Source: Anastrepha obliqua
Lineage: Eukaryota > Arthropoda > Insecta > Diptera > Tephritidae
Assembly (NCBI RefSeq): GCF_027943255.1
Contig: NC_072896.1
Location: 63,196,501-63,260,500, forward strand
Length of the DNA stretch: 64,000 bases
Direction of reading: 5' to 3'
Position numbers and translations under genes: made by a program. The notes below the pieces were generated by a model. It saw nothing but the letters and a program-made list of their open reading frames with translations, was not told the origin of the DNA and ran no database searches. Below, one piece after another: positions 43,941 to 53,783 of this stretch (position 1 is its first letter; each line of letters begins with the position of its first letter).

Positions 43941-46900
43941 ATAGTAAGTTCTTGCAATATTGTGTTAATTTTCTTGCCTTCAAAATTTTCTTTATTCCCG
44001 GTTTCTTGTGCTTTGAAAAATTTCCTGCTTCATACCTAATTATATGCTGCATATTCCCAGCAATATTTGGTTGCAGTGGTTATTAGTTTGGCACTTATTT
44101 CTGTTGAAATTTATTGTTGTTGTTATCGTTGGTGTTATTTTTGATGTATTTTTATATTTTCTGCTGCCGTTGCTGCTATTTTCGTTAATGGCGTTCCATG
44201 TAATTTTTGCATTCATTGATTATTGGCCATGTTATTGACCTTAATCAGCAACTTTGCGGCGCAATATTACTGGTGTTCTTGTTGTTGTTCCCCCTACTTT
44301 CTGAATTTTGTTGTTCTTTTTCGTCTGAATTAATTTGTAGTTTTTATCGTTCCTTTTCGTTTATTTCTTCGCGTTTTCTTTGCCAGATTACTACTTTGTG
44401 TTATGGTTTTAGTTTTTTCTTTTGTTTGAAACTTTGAGTCATAGGGTTCTTTTGTGATGTGGACTATATTTTTCATAAAAAATAAATAAAATAAATAAAA
44501 AGAGTAAATAGTTAATACTCGGCAACCCAGCGACTGCACATACATCAAAAATAGGCTTCCATATCCGATGGTCGCTGCCACCATTACGATACACCTACTT
44601 CGAAAAAAGGCGAACAGACACTTAAACGTTTCGAATTAAATTAAATTTATAAAAATTGCAGTAAGCCGTGAATGAGAGTTGTGTTGAACGGGGTGCAAGG
44701 CACCAGTGACAGGAGATTTTTCATATTTGTCAATACTCCCTTTGGTTCCCTGTCAGCAGCGTTTCCGCACAACATGCAGTTATACCCACACAACATGAAT
44801 TTGTGCGCGTGCGTGTGAACGGTTGAATGCGCGTATTTGCTTGGGCGGTACCTCTGCGGTCTGGCGCAATAAACAATCAGCCACCTTTTATTGCAGTTGA
44901 TTGCTAATTTGTGAACTGATATCGGCGGGCGGCACAGCAGTCGAGCAAAAGCGATTGCTTCGCAGACTATTCGCACATTTGGCCACAGGACACTCACACA
45001 TGCATACATGCCCAAGCATGCGTATCTATGTATGTATATAAGTACGTGTACGTATGTAGTCATCTTGCAGAATCGGGGCGAATTTTATGTCACACGCAAA
45101 GGGGCGTTGTGCACAAACGAATGTAATGCAGTCAAGGAAGAAAAAAATAATAAAAAAGGTGCACAGAACTCCTATAAGCAGCGTTGTTGGTATTACTGGT
45201 GTGCCATTTTCTGCTCCGACCGTAAAAAATACGTCTGCACGCAAATCAGTACTAAATTCTGCTGCTAGTATCTTTTCATTTTTGGTTTTTTCATTTTGGT
45301 GAAATGCTGAATTACGAGTATGCGCCACCAACAACCTATTGCCGCTTGCGGTGGTGTATTTGTTGGTGCAGCTGAAGGTGCAATGGCGATTGACGTGAAA
45401 ATGTGCGTTGTACGCACCAAATGCTTAGTGGCCAAATGATTGTTGTTGCAACACCTCGGTCGACCAGGACAAATAAGTGTGGCCATTCACAGGCTCATTT
45501 TGTTGTTTGTGTTTGGTGTTGCTAAGTTCTTTGTGGTGTTGCGTTTAAGAAGTGTTGCCACAAACGACATGACAAATGTGCCTGGCTAACAGCCACTGCA
45601 ACGTCAGTGGCAATGGCAGTGACTCCGCCAGTGGAAGCAAAAGCATGCCGAGCATCACTCGGCACTAGCCGCAACTGCTCTTACTGCAGCAAGCGTTTCA
45701 TGGATTCTCCAAACATTTCTGCGCCCAACTTGGGTCCTCAGCTTTTGCCTGCATTGTTTTTTATTTTATTCTCTTTTAAGATTTCCTTTGGCATTTTCTC
45801 ATTGCTCATTGGCATTTAACGCTCTTCCCCTCCCCTCCTTCTGCTACATTACATTTGGCGTGCTTTGGGTTGTTGCATTCAATTTATTGCCGAAAGTTCG
45901 TAGTTGAAAGAACATGTTAATTTGGAGTTTTTTATTGGCCACAAAGCAAGGGTGAGTGAGCGAAAGAGCGAACGAGCGCCCCAAAAGCATAAAACCATAA
46001 ACGGACTGGGCCAAAATCGCAACTTGCCCGCCTGGCTGCCGATATTTACGGTTGCAAGTCTTCAGTCAACAGAAGGGTCTGCTGGCCAGTCGCCTGCTAT
46101 TCATCCATCCTAGCAGCTAAACAGTTGAATAAAGAGGCACTTTTTTGGCAATTATTTTTTTTTTAAAGGAGTATGGCCACCAAAAGCCGATTAAAAGATA
46201 ACTGTTTCACTTTCCGCCAAACAAATGCCACAAAAACAACTTGCCTTGCAACCGTATCGCCAGTCGAACTCCTTTGCCTGCAGAACTGATCAAATGTTAT
46301 GAGCAGTTTTGAGGTTTACAAATATTTATGAATACTAACTTTGCATTCGAATTTGGCTCTTGGTTCATATATATTTTAGTTCCTTTTTTATTCTACAGTT
46401 GCGAGTTGTTTTGTTTTTGGTACTTATTTAGGTAGGTACTTAATTTGTATTCGGATATAAGAATGCAAACCGCTGCTGCACTTTTTATTTTTATTCGCAA
46501 TTTGCATATCAGTTCCCAAGTCCACCAACAGTGCATTCTTATTTTCGAAACTCAGCTCTCTTGTCGCCAATGTCATACCGCTCAATAAATATGCTGTCGC
46601 AGTTTGCGGTAATCCTCTTGATCATGTAGATATGTCTGTGTTTATGATGTTGCATTCGCAACACACAAATGTTTGTATGTACTATACATGAAGTAGTATT
46701 CGTGTATATTGCGGAGACTTTTTAGTATACAAGCTCTGAATCTACTAAACTCACCTCATCTGCCTTCGGTTGTGCTCGAATTGTGTGCTTGATGACATTT
46801 TTGCTGTTGTTGTTTTATTTGCAGTTGTTGCTTTTGCTAATACAGTAATTAATACATGTTAACAAAACTGCGCCTGCTCACAAGTTAGTAAATTTGTGCA

Positions 46901-47497
46901 CATGTTTCATTAAACACAAAAAATATCAAATTTCAGCAGTGAAATAATCGTAAAACCAACGCAGCTTTCATATACTTCGCCACACACTCATACATACTGA
47001 ATGAAAGTATATGAATTTTCGATGAAAAAAAAGCGTACATTGTCATTTATGCTACATACACACAAACACTTTACGGCCGAGAGTATTGCATAAATTTACT
47101 CAAACTGTACCTCCTGTGGAATCAGAAAGTCGGATATGATTTTTTTGGCAGCGAAACTGTGCATAAACTTGATGGACATGGAAGTGTATTCAGGTTGACA
47201 TGCTGGACATTTTATATATACCGATAAAATTTTATGTGTCTACCTATACGAGAACAGAAGTATGTAATTTAAATCTGAATACTAGTAAATTTTGTTAATT
47301 TATAACGAGAAACGTTTGGCCAGTTGAACTGATATCATTGGCTTTAGATTCGATGAAGTGTGGAGCGATATACCTACCTTCGATTTTAATTATTAGTGAA
47401 AAATTTGTATTTAAAATATTTTGTTTTCAATTCTACCAACTTAATATGCTAATTGTAATCAAATTGTAAAACCTTTATTTTCTTCTTCGTTTTGCAG
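43941..47497. other. Transposon-poor non-coding DNA upstream of the candidate microexon
   Basis: 3.5 kb. It holds GTTGTTGTT runs, TACGTATGTA repeats near 45035-45060 and several GC-richer patches (44780-45000, 45590-45720, 45960-46110). Short reading frames are open in these patches but none shows a domain. The character suits intron or regulatory DNA. Confidence 0.4.
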
Positions 47498-47503
47498 GTA
47501 AGG
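47449..47503 (+). promoter_or_regulatory. Strong 3' splice site fused to a 5' splice site (possible recursive splice site)
   Basis: A branch-point-like CTAAT (47449-47453) and a pyrimidine-rich tract TTTATTTTCTTCTTCGTTTT precede GCAG at 47494-47497. This is followed directly by GTAAGG. CAG|GTAAG is the consensus of fly recursive splice sites (ratchet points), where an intron is removed in steps. It could equally be the ordinary acceptor of the next exon. Confidence 0.5.
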
Positions 47504-47557
47504 CCCATTCCGGCAAGCGCCATTTAATTAAACCAAAGCACAACCCCAAGAATAAAG
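47498..47557 (+). CDS. Candidate 60-bp cassette microexon of an unidentified host gene
   Basis: Between the acceptor above and a possible donor (AAAG|GTATTT at 47557-47558) lies 60 bp that is open in only one phase (phase 1 in, phase 1 out). It would add 20 residues in frame: (x)-KAHSGKRHLIKPKHNPKNK-(x), with the end residues shared across junctions. It is basic, with higher GC at third positions than the surrounding DNA, and no transposon similarity. I do not recognise the protein. If real, the window lies inside a long intron of a + strand gene. The donor is not a strong consensus. Confidence 0.4.
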
Positions 47558-47844
47558 GTATTTATTTAATTAAAACTATTCTGTTTATGCCGTTGTTAAA
47601 AGTAATTTATTTATACGATTATTACGGATCGTCGATGGAAAGAGTCCAAAGCGGATCGCAACTCTCAACGCAATCATCGACATGTTAAGAAAATGGTACT
47701 CGAAGTTTGTCTTCAGAGAGAAGGCAGACGATTTTGGTGTCTCTCTCGAATTGCTGTGTTATGCCTCACGTATAAGGACGATGAAATTACCAATCTACTA
47801 TGGTGAAAAACAAAATTGTACGAGCAACAAGAATGACAGATTTA

Positions 47845-48180
47845 TAACAAGGATGTTAGATACCAGGTTTGCTCGTTAGGTATGGTAAAAAAAATTTGTT
47901 TGAGAGGAACTTTGGATTCTACGTCATTCGTTTTGTGTTTTTTACAAAATTTAGCTTTAGCTTATTGCTAAGTTAGGTAGTACAACTCTAAAAGTCTTTG
48001 CACCATGGATTTATAAGGCTTGGCCAATAACTGTGATGAAAACAGACATTTTTTAGTGGAGCTTCGGCTGCCACGTCACGGGGGATGCAGCAGTCGAATT
48101 CTTCACGATCAGTTCACATGTATTCATACACTTGTTGAATCAATCATCTTAGTTTTTTCGTAAATAAACCGCTTCGTGGC
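47845..48180 (+). repeat. Unnamed interspersed repeat X, copy 3 (two pieces)
   Basis: 47845-47930 matches the GATGnTAGATA...CAGGTTTG...TATGGT.AAAAA block. 48055-48150 matches the GGCTGCCACGTCA...GCAGTCGAATTCTTCACGA block. Copies 1 and 2 have these adjacent, so about 120 bp has been inserted or duplicated here. Confidence 0.45.
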
Positions 48181-49086
48181 CCCAGTTATATCAGCGTACT
48201 TGTGACAAATGCGCTGAGAGCCTTCTAAATTCACATAGCGATGACGAGAGTAGTTGAATATCCGTAAAATTGTGAAATTTTAATAGACAATGTTTGAGTA
48301 ACATTATATTCAGCCAGTTTCGAAATGGCACGAATACACAAGCTCAAACGTTTCAAAAAATTTTGGGCTATATGCCGTAGTTCGTCTACCGTTATGCGAT
48401 CCCACTCTCGACGGAACGCTTGCTTCAGGGACTCCAAAGTTTTGTGGCGTTTTGCATAGGCTCTTGCTTCCAAAGTCGACCATACGCTGCTTATTCTAGC
48501 TTATTCAGATCCGGTGAGTAGGGTGGCCATTCTTGGGAAGTAATGAAAGAGGGGAAATTGGCTTTGCACCACTCTTGGATTGTTTTTGCTCTGTGGGCTG
48601 GATTTTGACGATCTTCAACAATGGACGAAGGTCCAGGGGCTTCTGTACACCAATTTTGGTCGTTTTGATGATTGTGAGCTTGTTCAACGGTAAACAGCTT
48701 CTCATCCGTAAAGACGATTTTTTCCCAGCCCGTACCTGCGGCCCGATGTTGGAGCGAGCGACGTCTTTCCAGTCTTACTCTCTTGTTTTCATCCGGGAGC
48801 CGCTGGCATTTTTTATAAGGCTGAAGTCCAAGTTCTTTTTTTGCTATAAGGTGAACTGATTCACGATTGATGCCTGTCTCACGAGCAATTTTCCTCATCG
48901 AGAACATATAATTTCGTTGAACTCTTTTTTTTAATAATTTTTCGGTTGTTCGAAGTGTTAACAGTTCGTTTTCTTCCTCTTCCAGGACGGTCACCTTCAT
49001 TACTAAGCTCCTTAAATAATTTGATTGCACGAGAAACCAATGAACGTGCAATTCCAAGCTTCCGTGCTATCTCCCAGTTGCGTGCT

Positions 49087-49096
49087 CCTAGCTGAT
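49087..49096. repeat. SINE copy i target-site duplication, left copy
   Basis: CCTAGCTGAT, repeated exactly at 49426-49435. Confidence 0.9.
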
Positions 49097-49425
49097 ATAT
49101 ATATATATATATATATAATTGGTGCGTACACCCTTTTTTTGGGAGTTTGGCCGAGCTCCTCCTCGTATTTGTGGTGCGCGTCTTGATGTTGTTTCAAAAA
49201 TGGAGGGACCTACAGTTTCAAGCCGACTCCGAACGGCAAATATTTTTATGAAGAGCTTTTTCATAGCAGAAATACACTCAGAGGTTTGCCATTGCCTGCC
49301 GAGGGACGACCGCTATTAGAAAAATGTTTTTCTTAATTTTGGTGTTTCACTGATATTCGAACCGACGTTCTCTCTGTGAATTCCGAATGGTAATCACGGA
49401 CCAACTCATTCGGCTACGGCGGCCG
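49097..49425 (-). mobile_element. tRNA-derived SINE, copy i, full length with perfect 10-bp duplication
   Basis: Antisense copy of 329 bp. The (AT)n tail is at 49097-49118, then the RTE-like 3' end, body and complete head (complement of GCGGCCGCCGTAGCCGAATG) ending at 49425. It is inserted into codons of the Tc1/mariner transposase with an exact 10-bp duplication, so both boundaries of the SINE are fixed here. Confidence 0.95.
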
Positions 49426-49435
49426 CCTAGCTGAT
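49426..49435. repeat. SINE copy i target-site duplication, right copy
   Basis: Exact repeat of 49087-49096. Confidence 0.9.
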
Positions 49436-49469
49436 GCAGGGCGGTAATAGCTGAGCGACTACTTGACAT

Positions 49470-51808
49470 CGTTACACAAAGTATTTAAAAAGAGCTGGAA
49501 CAAAAACGAATACTTTTGTGTGTGTTCTGAAGTACAAAGAACACACACAACATTCACAAAATAAGAGCATTCGCTAAAAAAATTTTACATTCATATAATT
49601 GTTCAGGAAAGTTTGTATACAGTTATTTTTTGTCAGCCTGAAGCAGAAAAAAATTTGAAGAAGTCGAAGACGTTCAAAAATAAACTGGTGGACCAAAGTT
49701 GAAAATAATAGCAACTTCTACTCATTCATTTCCTTCTGGTTTTAATATCTGGTTCTGATTTCAATATCTGAACTGTAAAACGTCGTGGCTATTATCATCA
49801 TTGCTAATATCATATTTTTACTAAAAGTAAATACAAATATTAATTTTTTACCATTTACATAGTTAAGTGAATCAATAACCAATATATATTTGCACTTACA
49901 CACATACGAGCGTAGGATACAGCAACAAATAGAAGTATGGAAGGAAAAAAATGTACTCAGCAAATCGAACAAATCCCAGTCCAATGCAAATGTCACAGAA
50001 TAACTAAAATAAGTAAGTTATCTAGCCACAGCAGCAACAAAAACCACAGCAAACAAATCCGAACTGCATTCACCCGCATGCTGGGCTTGCTGTTGCTATT
50101 GTTGGTGCCCCACCAGTACGAATTCTGCGGAGAATTGCATTGCTCGCAATGTAGGGTATTTATTGTTTTTACTTTCGGTTTCATTGGTTCATTCAAAGCT
50201 CATAAAAATGCGGCACAGCAACACAATGCAACGTAACGAGTGGTTATTGTTGCCTTCAGTGTTATTATTGTTGGCGTTGTTATTTGTAATTGTTGTTATT
50301 GCTGATATTTTATTTGTTGCTGGCGTTGTTGTCAACGTTGTGGATGCAATTTCTGCTGCTTGTTGCAGGCCATAAATGCGACCTAAAAATAACCTTGCCA
50401 CAGAGACTGGTCGGCTGAGCACTCGTTGTGTTGTTTGGTCAGCCGATTGGATCGATTGGAAGTTGCAGCGTACGACCGATTAATCGACCTACCGTCTGAC
50501 CGGTCCCTTTGCAGCATTGCTGACAACTCTCGTATCGCGGTGAAAAGAGGCCTCTTTCTGTTCCTTTTCGTGTTTCTGTGTTTATGTTTACCTTTGTTTT
50601 GTCTTGTTTTGTATGCGCCTTGCTGAGGACCTTAATTCACTGGGTTACTTTTGTTTTTAATTGCAATGTTTGTTGCAATTTAATGAAATTCATTTCATTT
50701 CGTTTGTGGTTTGGTCGACGAACAATTCAACGCCCTACAACAATGTTACAACAATGCATGCTTCAAAGATTTCAACTGCCGGCAGTTCTTGGTGCCTGCA
50801 GCTGCATTCATATATTTGCGTGTGTATGCGTATGCAACGTTGTCGAATGTTGTTGTTTTTGTTTTTATTTTCACAGACATTGTGACGTGTCCTCGAAATA
50901 ATTCATTAACACCTTGTCTTTGTGATTTTCTGTCGGAATACATTGGTGTTTGTTAAGGTACGTTGTACATATGTATGTATATGTGTATGTATTCATGTGT
51001 GTAAATGTGTATACAGTTTCATGTATGTTATTTTGTTGCTTTTGCTTGCTCAGCTCATGTGGTTTTTGTTGTTGATAATGTCATTGCCGTATTTGTCACT
51101 AATGCGTTGCTATTGCCGTTGTTGTTGTTGTATTTTTGTTCGCTGTTTTAGCGTGTTGGTGGTACTAAATGTTACATAGCATAGTAATTCAACAAAAGTG
51201 CAAAATTGACAGGCAACATACAACGCACTCAATTTAAACAGTGCAACATAAGAAATTAAAAAAACAATAAAAAACACACAACATTAAATAAAATTATAAG
51301 CAAATGGCAGCACATACATACATATAAGCATATTGCTGTGATCACATTTTATAAGCAAAAGACATTTTTTATTTCGACTTTAAGTATCATACAAAAATTA
51401 TTAGGCGCCAAAAAGTATTAAAGGGGGAGCCTGGTTTATGAGGTCTAAAAAATTGCATCTCTTTGCGGTTTTTTTAAGGAAAAAATTAATTTAGCACTGC
51501 AAAGTTTTTTCTATCATTTAATGAACATTTAAAAAGTATAAAAAATTTTTGTACTGGTTAAAATAAGTTGAAAAAAATGTTTAACATAGAAATTAGTAGA
51601 GCGCTGCAACGCTGGAGTTTCCAACTGGCGCACAAGATACAGCTCGTAATTATTATTTAAAACAAAAAATTCAAATGGATTTCTAATTATCATGATTTTT
51701 TATTCTAGATGAACTAAGAAAACTGAGAGAAATTCCAAAATTTCAACTTTTTGGAAGTTTTAAAGAAAAAAATGCCTTTCTATAAAAAAAAATTCACTTC
51801 AACTTGGT
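49470..51808. other. Non-coding DNA with trinucleotide repeats
   Basis: GTTATT/GTTGTT runs at 50250-50345, 51060-51135; CACAGCAGCAAC near 50030; GTATGTATATGTGTATG near 50970. Open frames of 60-107 codons follow these repeats and look like by-products. No domain recognised. Confidence 0.4.
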
Positions 51809-53145
51809 ACAGGGTGGCGCAAAAGTAACCTTGCGATGTTTTTTGGCTGTAATTTCAAAAAAAAAAAAATGAAAAGCTTTGATTCTTCTTGTGGATTATT
51901 TTTATTTGGTCTTTCAATTTTTTTTACATTAAGTCGAGAATATGATGTCATATAAATGCCCGCCGCCACAGTTGATTGCCATTTGAGCCCTTTTTATGGC
52001 ATTCTCCATCACTTTGGCCAAAACTTCCGGCGAAAGGTCCTCACATTCTTGACGGATATTGTCTTTAAGAGCTGCAAGAGTCTGAGGCTTGTTGACATAA
52101 ACCCGCGACTTCAAAAAGCCCCACAAAAAGAAGTCTGGAGCGGTCAAATCAGGCGATCTTGCTGGCCAGTGCAAATCGCCAAAACGGGAGATTAGGCGCC
52201 CGGGAAATGCATCCTTCAGCATATCGGTTGTGGTACATGCAGTGTGAGCCGTTGCATCGTTCTGTTGGAACCACATGTTTTCCAATCCCAATTCATCAAG
52301 TTGCGGCAAAAAGAACTCGTTGATCATTGCTCTGTAGCGCTCACCATTTACAGTAACCGTTTGGCCCGCGACGTCTTCGAAGAAAAAAGGTCCGATGACT
52401 CCTCCAGCGAAAACAGCACACCATACAGTGACACAGTGACTTTGAGCGGGTGTAATGGCTCTTCGTTGGTTACACGCGGATTTTCAGTGCCCCAGAAGTG
52501 TAAATTTTGCTTATTTACGTACCCGCTAAGATGGAAATAGGCCTCGTCACTCATGATTATTTTTGATGAAAAATCATCTTCCTCTTGGTGGTGATTAAGG
52601 ATGGCTTGAGCGTATGTTAGATGCGATTGGCGGTCAGCAGCTAACAGCTGATGCACCGTCTGGACTTTATACGGAAACATCTTCAAATCTTGTACCAAAA
52701 TTCGTTGTAAAGACCGTCGACTGATACCTATTTGCGTGGCACGTCGTCTGGTCGATGTCGACGGCGCTTCCCTGACATCCTCGGCTACACCAGCAATATT
52801 CTCTGCAGAACGGCTACTCCGGGGTCTGCCACGCCTGGCAGCATCTCCTGTTGTACCAGTCTCTTCGAGGCGAGCGGCTAAACGTCGCAGTGTTTCACCA
52901 GTAGGCGTTGGACGGCGAGGAAATCTGCGACGAAATTCACGTTGTGCCAAAGTCACCGACCGATTATTGGTCAACTAAATAGTCAGCAATATTCCGCGTT
53001 CTGGAGGTGGTGTAGCGTAACATTGTTTATTAACGTGTATTTCGCATGTGTTTACTACACAAATGTCAAAACAGAAGTGACATTAGGGGCCAATCGCAAA
53101 ATTTATAGCATTTTCTGATAGGAGGATTACTTTAGCGCCACCTGT
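51809..53145 (-). mobile_element. Tc1/mariner-superfamily element with ACAGG(G)TGGCGC ends
   Basis: Left end ACAGGGTGGCGCAAAAGTAA at 51809 and the complement of the right end (TTACTTTAGCGCCACCTGT to 53145) form inverted repeats of about 20 bp with a few mismatches. The length is 1337 bp and it is almost filled by one transposase gene. TA target duplication is not clear at both ends. Confidence 0.85.
51929..53023 (-). pseudogene. Transposase, nearly intact; broken by an 8-bp tandem duplication
   Basis: Frame from ATG 53023 (MLRYTTSRTRNIADYLV) shifts near 52976 into the main frame: NNRSVTLAQREFRRRFPRR, ETLRRLAARLEETG, ARRGRPRSSRSAENIAGVAE, then STSTRRRATQIGISRRSLQR (helix-turn-helix). The catalytic domain has IIMSDEAYFHLSGYVN (first Asp). 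The frame then breaks at 52425-52440, where ACAGTGAC is repeated in tandem. It resumes with WFQQNDATAHTA (second Asp) and SPDLTAPDFFLWG (third Asp, 40 residues on), ending at 51929. All three acidic residues persist. The start is uncertain because of the upstream shift. Confidence 0.88.
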
Positions 53146-53177
53146 TATATGCGAGATTGAAGTAAGTAATGCCATAC

Positions 53178-53781
53178 AGTGGGTTCTGTTTTTATGCGGC
53201 TTTTTTTTTATGCGGTTTTGAAATAGTGCGGTTTTTTTTTTAATTACAAAATGCATGTCGACATATCGGGAATTGTACATATAAACAAGATTCTAAACCA
53301 GCTAAGCAAAAACTCATCACAGATTACATCAGAAATGCTAACCCTACAAGTATGGAACCGCCTGCATAACTATCTAGATCAGACGTGTACATTTCCTAAA
53401 GTGACGAAAGTGATTTTACGCCAAATCCTAAACGAACGCGCAACATGTGGGTATTGTCTGATTATATTTCTGACTTAAATTTATTTTTCGATTCTGACGT
53501 TTCTTAAATAAAGATATAATTTTCAAAAATACAATATTTTGTTTAGGCGATTTTATTTAATTATTTAAGATTCATGCGGTCTATGGAACGTATCTATAGT
53601 TATAATATGGGGATAGTGCCCTTTTTTATGCGATTTTATTACATTATTTCAGATTTATGCGGTTTTAGCATTTGAAACGTATCTATAGTTTTACTATAGA
53701 ACTAGTAGCTTTTTTTATGCTGTTTTTTTTTTATGCTGTTTCTTGCGGAACGTATCTACCGCATAAAAACAGAACCTACTG
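53178..53781. mobile_element. pogo-like MITE with CAGTGGGTTCTG ends and internal ATGCGG repeats
   Basis: CAGTGGGTTCTGTTTTTATG (53178) and the complement of CATAAAAACAGAACCTACTG (to 53781) are inverted repeats with one mismatch. TA lies at both edges (53176-53177, 53782-53783). Internally TTTTTATGCGGTTT-type motifs recur at both ends and three times inside; GGAACGTATCTA or GAAACGTATCTATAG occurs three to four times. A 75-codon + strand frame (53251-53478) may be a transposase remnant. Assignment to pogo rests on TA plus CAGT-type ends. Confidence 0.7.
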
Positions 53782-53783
53782 TA

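Larger units (their letters stand above)
48231..49469 (-). pseudogene. Tc1/mariner-superfamily transposase, split by a SINE and internally deleted
   Basis: Minus strand. ATG at 49469 gives MSSSRSAITALHQLG, then the SINE copy i interrupts. After it: ARNWEIARKLGIARSLVSRA (helix-turn-helix), RGRKRTVNTS, FSMRKIARETGINRESVHLI, then the first catalytic motif VFTDEKLF. The middle of the catalytic domain is missing: NWCTEAPGPS joins directly to AHRAKTIQEWCKANFPSF. SPDLNKLE ends the frame, and the C-terminus continues in another frame (ARAYAKRHKTLESLKQAF). Inverted repeats were not found; the element extends at least to 49480. Confidence 0.85.

Noticed and set aside
50578..50956. Cys/Phe/Val-rich frames of 74-107 codons
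   Set aside because: They come from TTGTTG/TGT-rich simple sequence, overlap one another in three frames and show no signal peptide followed by a domain.
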